A stretch of 64,000 bases of DNA from Castellaniella sp. (GTDB taxonomy: Bacteria > Pseudomonadota > Gammaproteobacteria > Burkholderiales > Burkholderiaceae_B): assembly GCA_019104865.1 (NCBI GenBank), contig JAHRWZ010000068.1, positions 1 to 64,000 of the forward strand, written 5' to 3'. Numbering within the stretch: the stretch's first letter is position 1; each line of letters opens with the position of its first letter. Below the pieces are notes generated by a model. It saw only the letters and a program-made list of their open reading frames with translations, was not told the origin of the DNA and made no database searches. This document shows positions 44,371 through 52,762 of the stretch, in pieces. Both the position numbers and the translations under genes were made by a program.

Positions 44371-47235
44371 ATGTTGATTCATCCCAGCTACCGGGCCGAC
44401 GCCCGCCGCGCCGTTCGTGTCCTCAGCGCATCGACATTGTTGCTGCTGGTGTTTGTCGCGGCACTCTGGCTGCCGGCGGGCTGGCGGGCAGTCGGTCATT
44501 TCCAGTTGCTGCATACCGCTGCCGAAACCCTCTCCGTGGCGGCTGCGTCGCTGATTTTTGGCGTCATCTGGAGCAGCCGGCGCGAAGGATTACCGGGCAA
44601 TCTGCTGCTGTTGGGCAGCACTTTCCTGGGGGTGGCGGTGCTGGACTTCCTCCATCTCGTGTCCTACCCGGGGATGCCCGATTTCGTCACGACGGGCAAC
44701 GCCGAGAAGGCCATCTATTTCTGGTTCCTGGCGCGCTTGTTCGGTGCGCTGGGGCTTCTGGCGGCCGCATGGCTGCCCTGGCGGGAAAGCCGCGGCCGGA
44801 TCCCGTTCGGGGCGCAGGCCATCGGCGTTCTGGCGCTGGTCGCGGCGCTGACGATCCTGTACTTCCAGAGCGTGGACCGGATCCCGCGCACCTTTGTGCC
44901 CGGCCAGGGGCTGACGCCCTTCAAGATCCTGCTGGAATATGGCCTGATTACGCTCTATCTGGTGGCTGCGGCGCGCCTGTGGCGGACTCTGAAACAGCCG
45001 CGTCGCTTCAACGCCGGCGACCTGCTGATCGCCGCCGTCATCATGGCGCAGGGCGAATACTTGCTCACGCTGTATTCGGGCCTGACGGACATCTATCTCC
45101 TGGCGGGGCATCTTTACAAGGTGCTGGCCTATGTCTTTTTGTACCGCGCGGTGTTTGCCGAATCCGTCCAGTACCCCTATGCGCTGTTGCGCGACTCGCG
45201 GGAGCAATTGCGCGCTACGCTGGACGCCTTGCCCGACCTGGTGTTCGAAATGGACCTGGAGGGGCGCTACCTGGGAATCCACACCAGCCGCCCGGGGGAT
45301 CTGTCCCTGCCGGCGGATCAGCTGATCGGCAAATCGGTGCATGACATCATGTCGGATCAGGACAGCCGGACGGTGCTCGAAGCCCTGAGGGAAGCCAAGC
45401 TCCAGGGCCAGTCCCGGGGCAGGATGATCACGCTCGAAATATCCGGTGGCGGGAAACATGAGTTCGAGCTTTCGGTGGCGCGCAAGGCCGTACCCTTGGG
45501 ACATGCGCCGCGTTTTGCGGTCATTTCGCGCGACGTCACGACGCGCCTGAAAAGCGAACAGGCCTTGCGCACGTTGTCGACCGCTGTCGTGCAAAGTCCC
45601 GGTTCGATCATCATCACCGACCGGCAAGGGCGGATCGAATTCGTCAACGAAGCCTTCACCCGCATCAGCGGCTACACGGCCCCGGAGGTGCGGGGTCGCA
45701 ACCTGCGCCGCTTGAAGCCCGGTCGCACGCCAGCCGCCACGATCCGCGCGATGTGGGCACAGCTGGCGCAGGGTAAAGCGTGGCGGGGTGAATGGATCAA
45801 TCTCAGCAAGACAGGCCGGGAATATATCGAATCGGTGCTGATCTATCCGGTGCGTAACGCGCAGGGCGAGGTCACCAATTATCTGGCGCACAACGAGGAC
45901 GTAACCGAAAAGCGCCAGGCGCTCGAGCGCATCCGCCTGCTGTCGCACTATGACCAACTGACGGGCCTGCCCAATCGCATTCTGTTGCGCGAGCGCTTCG
46001 AATATGCGATCGGGCAGGGCGATGAGCTGGCAGTGCTCTGGATCGACCTGGATCACTTCAAGGCTGTGAACGATTCGCTCGGCCATCACGTCGGAGATGC
46101 CCTGCTGCAAGAAATGGCGCGTCGTCTGCGAGCCTGGCTGTCTGATCCAGCCTGCCTGTCGCGGTATTCGGGGGATGATTTCGTCGCGATCCTGCCGGGC
46201 GCCGACCGGCAGCGGATTGCCGCCCGCAGCGCCGATCTGTTGCAGGTGATTTCCAAGCCCCTGCGGCTGGCCGGGCAGGATATCTTCATGTCCGCGTCGG
46301 TCGGGATTGCCTGCTATCCGGATGATGCGGTGGAATTCGACGTGCTGTTGAAAAGCGCGGAAACCGCCATGTACCGCGCCAAGGAAGAGGGACGCAACCG
46401 GGTGGAATTCTTCACGCCCGAAATGCAGGTGCACGTCAGCCGTGAGCTTGCCCTGGTCAATGCCCTCAAACAGGCGGTGGATCGCGGCGAGCTATCCCTG
46501 GTCTACCAGCCGCAGGTGTCGTTCCTGGATGGCGGCATCCGGGGCGCCGAAGCCCTGCTGCGCTGGGACTCTCCCCAATGGGGGCGGGTCACGTCCAGCG
46601 AATTCATCCCCATTGCCGAGGCCAGCGGCCTGATCATTTCCATCGGCGACTGGGTGCTGGAGACAGCCCTGCGCCAGCTGCGCCAGTGGCTCGACCGGGG
46701 GCTGCCGGCCATGACCATGTCGGTGAACCTGTCCGCCGTGCAGTTCACACAGCACGATCTGTCCGATCGCATCCGGCGGGTTCTCGAGGAAACGAGGGTC
46801 CCGGCGGAATTGCTGCAGCTGGAGCTGACCGAGGCGGTTGCCATGAAATCACCCGAGATGGCTGCTCAGCGGATAGAGGAGCTGGCCCGGTTCGGGGTCC
46901 GCTTCGCCATCGATGATTTTGGGACCGGCTATTCGTCGCTCAGCTATCTGAAGCGGTTCAAACTGCACGAGCTGAAGATCGATCAGTCCTTCGTGCGCGA
47001 CATCGATGTCGATCCGGATGATCAGGCGATTGCGGCCGCCATCATCCAGCTGTCCCGCAGTCTGGGCCTGCGCACCGTCGCCGAAGGCGTGGAGACCGTG
47101 GAGCAGATCGAGTTCCTGCGGGGCCATGGTTGTGACGAGGCGCAGGGCTATTACTACAGCCGGCCGCTGAAGGCCGGGGAATTCGAGGCGTTCGTCCGCC
47201 GGCACATTGCCGGCAGCCCAGATCTTCCCCGCTGA
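44371..47235 (+). CDS. MASE3-PAS-PAS-GGDEF-EAL cyclic-di-GMP signalling protein
   Basis: A protein of about 954 residues. Residues about 10-270 form a MASE3-type membrane sensor (VLDFLHLVSYPGMPDF is its signature). Two PAS domains follow (LDALPDLVFEMDLEGRYLGI; VVQSPGSIIITDRQGRIEFV). The GGDEF domain has DQLTGLPNRI and a changed active site, SGDDF, so cyclase activity is doubtful. The EAL domain keeps EALLRW, the Asp pair in IDDFGTGYSSLSYLKRF and KIDQSFV, so phosphodiesterase activity is likely. A GTG at 44344 is an alternative start. No ribosome site decides between them. Confidence 0.9.
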   Translation: MLIHPSYRADARRAVRVLSASTLLLLVFVAALWLPAGWRAVGHFQLLHTAAETLSVAAASLIFGVIWSSRREGLPGNLLLLGSTFLGVAVLDFLHLVSYPGMPDFVTTGNAEKAIYFWFLARLFGALGLLAAAWLPWRESRGRIPFGAQAIGVLALVAALTILYFQSVDRIPRTFVPGQGLTPFKILLEYGLITLYLVAAARLWRTLKQPRRFNAGDLLIAAVIMAQGEYLLTLYSGLTDIYLLAGHLYKVLAYVFLYRAVFAESVQYPYALLRDSREQLRATLDALPDLVFEMDLEGRYLGIHTSRPGDLSLPADQLIGKSVHDIMSDQDSRTVLEALREAKLQGQSRGRMITLEISGGGKHEFELSVARKAVPLGHAPRFAVISRDVTTRLKSEQALRTLSTAVVQSPGSIIITDRQGRIEFVNEAFTRISGYTAPEVRGRNLRRLKPGRTPAATIRAMWAQLAQGKAWRGEWINLSKTGREYIESVLIYPVRNAQGEVTNYLAHNEDVTEKRQALERIRLLSHYDQLTGLPNRILLRERFEYAIGQGDELAVLWIDLDHFKAVNDSLGHHVGDALLQEMARRLRAWLSDPACLSRYSGDDFVAILPGADRQRIAARSADLLQVISKPLRLAGQDIFMSASVGIACYPDDAVEFDVLLKSAETAMYRAKEEGRNRVEFFTPEMQVHVSRELALVNALKQAVDRGELSLVYQPQVSFLDGGIRGAEALLRWDSPQWGRVTSSEFIPIAEASGLIISIGDWVLETALRQLRQWLDRGLPAMTMSVNLSAVQFTQHDLSDRIRRVLEETRVPAELLQLELTEAVAMKSPEMAAQRIEELARFGVRFAIDDFGTGYSSLSYLKRFKLHELKIDQSFVRDIDVDPDDQAIAAAIIQLSRSLGLRTVAEGVETVEQIEFLRGHGCDEAQGYYYSRPLKAGEFEAFVRRHIAGSPDLPR

Positions 47236-47297
47236 CCGGGTGGTGGTGTGCCGTCCGGCCGGCCGCCGCGACGGCGGGTAACGAACGGCCCTGCGAA

Positions 47298-49451
47298 TCA
47301 GGCGATCCGTTCCCAGATCGTCATTTCCGACAGAGTGTGCTGGAATTTGTGCCGCGTCTCGCGGATGACGAACGGTACGTCGATGGGGGCTGAGACCAGG
47401 CGGAAATGCGCGCCCAGGTGTTCGTGCAGACCATCGAGCGTGGTGTAGTTTTCCGCGTCCTTCTTGAAGCCGCCGATCCAGGCCTGACGTGGGGTGTGTT
47501 CCTCGAGCCAGGTGTAGGGCGAGGCGATCACCAGCAAGCCGCCGATGACGATGCGTTCGTGGATCTGGTCCAGGAAACGCGCCGGGTCGTATAGCCGGTC
47601 GATCAGGTTGGCCGCCAGTACCAGGTCGTAGTTCGTGAACTGGGGCTTCAGGTTGCAGGCATCCCCCTGGAAGAAGTCTACCCGTCCCGCGGTGTCCTGC
47701 AATCCCAGTTCGCCCAGCGTGCGGGCTTTGTAGGACACGAGATCGCCTTCGTCGGTCAGGGTGTAGCGCAGCTGGCCGGACTGGATCAGTTGCACGCCCT
47801 GATTGATGAATCGGGCGGAAAAGTCCACACCTGTGACGTGATCGAATGCGCGGGCGAGTTCGAAGCTTGCCCGGCCCGATGCGCAGCCCAGATCCAGCGC
47901 CCGGCGCCGTGGACGGTCACCCATGGCGTCGATGGCCCGCTGCGCCAGGGCCCGCGAAAAATTGGGCACGCCAAAATAGGTGTCACCGTAGTGGAATTCC
48001 GCATACTCGGACATGAGCTTGTCCGTTTCGTAGTAGGCTGCGGGTGCCTCGGCCGGCGCATGGGAAATCACATAGCGAAAGCCCGCATGCTGGAAGAAAT
48101 GGCGCCGGAAGGCATAGCGGGATGCCCGCACCGCCTCGTTGCCGCAGGAAATCCAGGAACCGCCCTTGATCAGGTTGTGCCGCCCGTCGAAGGTGGGGGT
48201 GGTGAAATCGTCGTAGATCGGGTGGACGTCGAAGCCGTTGAATGGATAGGTGGGGGTTTCCGTCCATTGCCAGACATTGCCCACCACGTCGAACCAGTCG
48301 CCGTGCGCATGGCGGTCCACCGGGCACGACGAAGCGCCATGATCCAGATGCAGATTGGCCGCGCAGGGCTGGTCATCGGGATCGCGCAGGCCTGCCTCGT
48401 CGTAGAGGCGATACCACTCGTCTTCCGTGGGCAGGCGCACCGGTTGGCCGGTTTCGGCCGCCATCCAGTTGCAGAACGCCTTGGCTTCCAGGTAGTTGAC
48501 CTCCACCGGCCAGGACCAGGGCATGGGGATTTCGCGGGTCATCAGCCGCAGGGACCAGCCCTGGGTCTTCTTGATCCAGAATGTCGGGTGTTCGGCCTGG
48601 CTGTAGGCCAGCCACTGCCGGCCTTCTTCCGTCCAGTCGCGGTGGTTGCGGTAGCCGCCGGCCTCGACGAAGGCCAGGAATTCCTGGTTGCTGACCAGAT
48701 AGCGGCTGGCCTGGAACGCTTCAATAGTGGCGGTGTGCTCGCCATATTCGTTGTCCCAGCCGTATTGCGGGTCGGTGAAGGCCTTGCCGACCCGCACGGT
48801 GCCGGCCGGTACGCGGACCGGTTCGTTGCGGGGGGCTGTGCCGCCCGTATCGGCCTGAGGTTCCCAGCCCTCGGCGGCCCGCATGTATTTCAGCGCGTGC
48901 TGGCGCATCAGGACCGACGATGTTTCCAGGTGGATGCGCTCGTGCTCGACCCCCATGATGATGGCCCACCAGGGGCTCCGCCAATCGATGGGCGATTGCA
49001 GGGGGGCATGGTCGATCAGCTCGCAGACGAGCTGGCGCACACGGTTGCGGTAGGCCCGGACCTCGGCTACTGTCGGCCATTCATAGTGGGCGTCGTTCAG
49101 GTCGTCCCAGCTCATTTCATCGACGCCGACGGCGAAGATGGACTCCAGGCGCTGGTCCAGGCGCTGGTCGATCAGGCGGGTGAGCAGCAGTTTGTTGACG
49201 AAGAAGGTCGCGGTATGCCCGAAATAAAAGATCAGCGGGTGGCGCAAGGCGATCGGCTTGATGAAATAGGCTTCGTCGTTGGCCAGACACTGGAACAGCG
49301 ACTCGTAGCGGTCGAAGGTTTCCAGAAAATACTGCCGGATGGAAGCGCGTAGCCGGTCGGTATCCGGGTCGGCCAGATTCGGCGTGCGCATGAATCGTTC
49401 CGAAGGTTCGGCAGCCGGTGTGGGCGACAGGGGAGAGGTCATCGAAGGCAT
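47298..49451 (-). CDS. ovoA: OvoA: 5-histidylcysteine sulfoxide synthase / 4-mercaptohistidine N1-methyltransferase
   Basis: A 717-residue bifunctional enzyme for ovothiol A synthesis. The N-terminal DinB-like domain carries the non-haem iron ligands in GVEHERIHLETSSVL (HxxxHxE type). The formylglycine-generating-enzyme-like domain follows (residues about 205-440, with YLVSNQEFLAFVEAGGYRNH and LIKGGSWISCGNEAVRASR). The C-terminal SAM methyltransferase domain has RRALDLGCASGRASFELARA and VDFSARF. The fused methyltransferase separates OvoA from EgtB. It joins cysteine and histidine using oxygen and then methylates; a separate PLP lyase (OvoB) is also needed and is not in the window. Confidence 0.9.
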   Translation of the reverse strand: MPSMTSPLSPTPAAEPSERFMRTPNLADPDTDRLRASIRQYFLETFDRYESLFQCLANDEAYFIKPIALRHPLIFYFGHTATFFVNKLLLTRLIDQRLDQRLESIFAVGVDEMSWDDLNDAHYEWPTVAEVRAYRNRVRQLVCELIDHAPLQSPIDWRSPWWAIIMGVEHERIHLETSSVLMRQHALKYMRAAEGWEPQADTGGTAPRNEPVRVPAGTVRVGKAFTDPQYGWDNEYGEHTATIEAFQASRYLVSNQEFLAFVEAGGYRNHRDWTEEGRQWLAYSQAEHPTFWIKKTQGWSLRLMTREIPMPWSWPVEVNYLEAKAFCNWMAAETGQPVRLPTEDEWYRLYDEAGLRDPDDQPCAANLHLDHGASSCPVDRHAHGDWFDVVGNVWQWTETPTYPFNGFDVHPIYDDFTTPTFDGRHNLIKGGSWISCGNEAVRASRYAFRRHFFQHAGFRYVISHAPAEAPAAYYETDKLMSEYAEFHYGDTYFGVPNFSRALAQRAIDAMGDRPRRRALDLGCASGRASFELARAFDHVTGVDFSARFINQGVQLIQSGQLRYTLTDEGDLVSYKARTLGELGLQDTAGRVDFFQGDACNLKPQFTNYDLVLAANLIDRLYDPARFLDQIHERIVIGGLLVIASPYTWLEEHTPRQAWIGGFKKDAENYTTLDGLHEHLGAHFRLVSAPIDVPFVIRETRHKFQHTLSEMTIWERIA

Positions 49452-49798
49452 ATCAGTATCCAGGCAGGTCCGCGGCAGGAAGACGACTCTTTAGGCTAAC
49501 ACGATAGGTCGAGGTCGAACGGGTCGCCGGGGTTGCACATATGGACACCATATCCCGGCGTTCGTCTCGTGTGTTGGATGCGGTCCGGCCGGGATGCGTT
49601 TCAGGATGCGACTGCCGGAAAACGGCGGCACTTTCGTCCGAAGCGGAAAAGTGCTTAGATGGAATAATCATAAGCGTAGACCGCATGTGACAGGATGTCC
49701 GGGAAGTCAATCCAGTTTGACCCTGTTCGCATCAGGGATGACCCTGATACGATATTTGAAATATCGCACAATGGGCATTTTTGCCGGAAAGGATCAAG
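49452..49798. promoter_or_regulatory. 347-nt intergenic region with a perfect dyad upstream of serA
   Basis: This is the divergent region between ovoA and serA. ATCAGGG-ATGA-CCCTGAT at 49731-49748 is a perfect 7-bp inverted repeat with a 4-nt spacer, 50 nt before the serA start. It is overlapped by TTGACC (49717) and TGATACGAT (49745), which may be promoter elements. No riboswitch or coding region is recognised in the remainder. Confidence 0.4.
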
Positions 49799-50998
49799 AT
49801 GGCTCGCATCGTTCTGTTCGAAAACATTCATGCCAGCGCCAAGGAAGTCTTCGTGGCCGCCGGGTTCGACGATATCGTCACCCATGCGGGTGCGCTGACG
49901 GGCGACGCCTTGCGCGAGGCGCTACGGGGTGCGCACGCCGTCGGCATCCGTTCCCGGACCCATCTCGACCAGAGCGTGCTGGCGGATCTACCGGACTTGC
50001 GCGTCATCGGCTGCTTCTGTATCGGCACGAACCAGGTGGACCTGGAAACAGCCGCCTTGCGTGGGATCCCCGTCTTCAACGCGCCGTTCTCCAACACCCG
50101 CTCGGTGGCGGAACTGGTGCTGGGCGAGACCATCCTGCTGCTGCGCCGGATCCCGGAAAAGAACGCTCGCGTCCATGAAGGCTTCTGGGACAAAACCGCC
50201 GACGGCGCCTACGAGGCGCGCGGCAAGACGCTGGGGATCGTCGGTTACGGCAACATCGGCTCCCAGGTCGGCATTCTGGCCGAATCGTTCGGCATGCGTG
50301 TGCTGTATCACGACATCGAGGCCAAACTGCCGCTGGGCAACGCCCACGCCACCAGCTCGTTGAAAAAATTCCTGGGCCAGGCCGATGTGGTCACACTGCA
50401 CGTGCCGGGTGGCAAGGACACCACGAACCTCATGGATGCCGAGGCAATCGCGGCCATGAAGCCGGGCAGCATCCTGATCAATGCGTCCCGCGGCACTGTG
50501 GTGGATATCCCGGCCCTGCAGCGCGCCCTGAAGTCCGGCCACCTGTCGGGGGCCGCCATCGACGTGTTTCCGACCGAACCCAAGAGCCGCGACGAGGCAC
50601 TCGACAGCCCGCTGCGGGGTATGCACAACGTGATCCTGACCCCGCACATCGGCGGCAGCACCCAGGAATCCCAGGAAAACATCGGCCGTGAGGTCGCTGA
50701 AAAGCTCAAGCGCTTCATCAGCAGCGGCACGACCAAAGGCACGGTCAACTTCCCGGAAATCGCCTACCACGAGCAAGAAGGGTCGGCCCGGATCATCCAC
50801 GTCCACCAGAACGTGCCGGGTGCCATGGGTGCGCTCAGCAACCTGATGGGCGAGTTCGGCCTGAACATCGTCAGCCAGCAACTGCAGACACGCGGCAAGA
50901 TCGGTTATGCCATCACCGATGTCGATGGCGATGTCACCGACCAGGTGATCGAAGGGCTGCGCCGCCACCCGATCACGATCCGCTGCGATCGCGTCTGA
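49799..50998 (+). CDS. serA: D-3-phosphoglycerate dehydrogenase
   Basis: A 399-residue enzyme that oxidises 3-phosphoglycerate to phosphohydroxypyruvate, the first step of serine synthesis. The NAD-binding loop is LGIVGYGNIGSQVGILAESF. The catalytic region includes INASRGTVVDIPAL, a Glu, and HIGGSTQESQENIG with the catalytic His. A C-terminal ACT domain (NVPGAMGALSNLMGEFGLNI) suggests feedback control by serine, as in the E. coli-type enzyme of about 410 residues. The ATG at 49799 follows AAAGGATCAAG. Confidence 0.95.
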   Translation: MARIVLFENIHASAKEVFVAAGFDDIVTHAGALTGDALREALRGAHAVGIRSRTHLDQSVLADLPDLRVIGCFCIGTNQVDLETAALRGIPVFNAPFSNTRSVAELVLGETILLLRRIPEKNARVHEGFWDKTADGAYEARGKTLGIVGYGNIGSQVGILAESFGMRVLYHDIEAKLPLGNAHATSSLKKFLGQADVVTLHVPGGKDTTNLMDAEAIAAMKPGSILINASRGTVVDIPALQRALKSGHLSGAAIDVFPTEPKSRDEALDSPLRGMHNVILTPHIGGSTQESQENIGREVAEKLKRFISSGTTKGTVNFPEIAYHEQEGSARIIHVHQNVPGAMGALSNLMGEFGLNIVSQQLQTRGKIGYAITDVDGDVTDQVIEGLRRHPITIRCDRV

Positions 50999-51020
50999 CG
51001 GTCATCTCCATTCCGCCTTC

Positions 51021-51053
51021 AAGGCCGTGCCGCTTTTGGGCACGGCCTTTTTC
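51021..51053 (+). terminator. Rho-independent terminator after serA
   Basis: AAGGCCGTGCC (51021-51031) pairs perfectly with GGCACGGCCTT (51039-51049) across a 7-nt loop and is followed by Ts. It is 22 nt after the serA stop and separates serA from the nar operon. Confidence 0.9.
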
Positions 51054-51188
51054 TTCCTGACCAAGACCTTACTGAGGAGGTAGTCTTTACCGATCAAGGC
51101 ACTTATACTGGGCTCGTTTCGCCCGATCACGCGACCCATTCCAACGGTTGGCCGGTCAGGGATTTCCTGGATCGGAAATCCGAGCCGG

Positions 51189-51202
51189 TTTGATCCAGAT
51201 CA
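51189..51202. promoter_or_regulatory. FNR/Dnr-type box in the narK promoter
   Basis: TTGATCCAGATCAG matches the TTGAT-N4-ATCAA consensus at nine of ten fixed positions. A -10-like TTTATC at 51224-51229 would place this site near -41, the class II activator position. It lies 58 nt before narK and predicts induction of narK-narGHJI under low oxygen. Confidence 0.68.
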
Positions 51203-51260
51203 GCGTCCTTATCCGCTGTAGGGATTTATCGTTAGGGTCCCTGACACAGGAGTCCCCCGC

Positions 51261-52682
51261 ATGAGCACTCTGCCTGATGCATCGCCCAAATCACGACGTA
51301 GCCGCCTGCTGACGGTCTGGACCCCCGAAGATCAGGCATTCTGGGAACGGGAAGGCAGCGCCATCGCCAATGTCAATCTCTGGATTTCGATCCCGGCCCT
51401 GTTCCTGGCCTTTGCGGTCTGGCAAATGTGGAGCGTGGTGGCGGTCAATCTGCCCAATCTGGGCTTCAAATACACAGAAAACGAACTCTTCTGGCTGGCC
51501 GCGCTACCGGCGCTGTCGGGCGCGACGCTGCGCATCTTTTATTCGTTCATGGTGCCGGTGTTCGGCGGGCGGCGCTGGACGGCGCTGACGACCGCCAGCC
51601 TGCTGCTGCCCACCATCGGGGTGGGCCTGGCGGTCCAGGACCCGAACACGCCTTATTCCACCATGCTGCTCCTGGCTCTGCTGTGCGGTCTGGGCGGTGG
51701 CAATTTTTCCTCGTCGATGTCCAACATCAGCTTCTTTTTCCCCAAGGAACGCAAGGGTTCCGCGCTGGGCCTGAATGCGGGGCTGGGCAATCTGGGGGTT
51801 TCCTCGGTGCAGTTCCTGGCACCGTTGGTCATCACCATGGGGGTCCTCGGGCCATGGGCCGGCGATCCGCAGATGGCGCAGCTGTCCGGCGCCCATGGCG
51901 GCCCGACCGAGGTCTGGGCGCAGAATGCGGCGTTCATCTGGGCGCCGTTCATCATCATCGTGTCCATGCTGGCCTGGGTGGGCATGCACGACATCGCCGA
52001 TGCGAAGGCCTCCTTTCGCGAGCAGGCTGTCATCTTCCAGCGCAAACACAACTGGATCATGTGCTTTCTTTACCTGGGCACTTTCGGATCCTTCATCGGC
52101 TTTTCCGCCGGGTTTCCGTTGCTGATCAAATATCTGTTTCCGGCCATCCGGCCCCTGCAGTACGCCTGGCTGGGGCCGCTGGTGGGGGCCATGGCCAGGC
52201 CCTTCGGCGGCTGGCTGTCCGACAAGCTGGGGGGCGCCCGGGTGACGTTCTGGACATTTTTCTGGATGGTCCTGGGGGTGCTGGGCGTCATGGCGTCGCT
52301 GCCCAACGGCCAGTCGCCGGGCAGTTTCTTCGGGTTTCTGCTGGCGTTTCTCTTCCTGTTTTTCATGACCGGCATCGGCAATGGCTCCACCTTCGCCATG
52401 ATTCCAGTCATCTTCAATACCCTGGCGCAACGCCGCCATGCCGCCGCCGGATCGCCCGTGCAGGCCGAGGCCGAAGGCGCCAAGGAATCCGCCGCTGTGC
52501 TGGGCTTCAGCGGCGCCATGGGCGCCTATGGCGGGTTCTTCATCCCCAAAAGCTTCGGCACATCCTTCAATCTGACGGGTACCCCGTACGCGGCGCTGGT
52601 GTTCTTCGTCGTGTTCTATGCCGTATCCATTGCCGTCACCTGGTGGTACTACTCGCGCCGTGGCGCGGAAATTCCGTGCTGA
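51261..52682 (+). CDS. narK: NarK-type nitrate/nitrite transporter (MFS, NNP family)
   Basis: A 473-residue inner-membrane protein with 12 helices. The nitrate signature is visible twice: LLCGLGGGNFSSSMSNISFFFP and MTGIGNGSTFAMIPVIFNTLA. The Arg in TLRIFYSFMVPVFGGRRWTAL and the matching RPFGGWLSDKLGGARVTF belong to the substrate-binding and MFS loops. CACAGGAG precedes the ATG. It imports nitrate or exchanges it for nitrite, directly upstream of narG. Confidence 0.94.
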   Translation: MSTLPDASPKSRRSRLLTVWTPEDQAFWEREGSAIANVNLWISIPALFLAFAVWQMWSVVAVNLPNLGFKYTENELFWLAALPALSGATLRIFYSFMVPVFGGRRWTALTTASLLLPTIGVGLAVQDPNTPYSTMLLLALLCGLGGGNFSSSMSNISFFFPKERKGSALGLNAGLGNLGVSSVQFLAPLVITMGVLGPWAGDPQMAQLSGAHGGPTEVWAQNAAFIWAPFIIIVSMLAWVGMHDIADAKASFREQAVIFQRKHNWIMCFLYLGTFGSFIGFSAGFPLLIKYLFPAIRPLQYAWLGPLVGAMARPFGGWLSDKLGGARVTFWTFFWMVLGVLGVMASLPNGQSPGSFFGFLLAFLFLFFMTGIGNGSTFAMIPVIFNTLAQRRHAAAGSPVQAEAEGAKESAAVLGFSGAMGAYGGFFIPKSFGTSFNLTGTPYAALVFFVVFYAVSIAVTWWYYSRRGAEIPC

Positions 52683-52762
52683 TCCCCGATCACCATGCTG
52701 ACCTCAGGCATCCGGCCATCCGGCCGATGCCTGCCTGACCTCTTTCCAACGGAGTGACAATC

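Noticed and set aside
47790-49352. 520-codon plus-strand frame opposite ovoA
   Set aside because: Shadow frame in the third position of ovoA codons; no recognisable domain.
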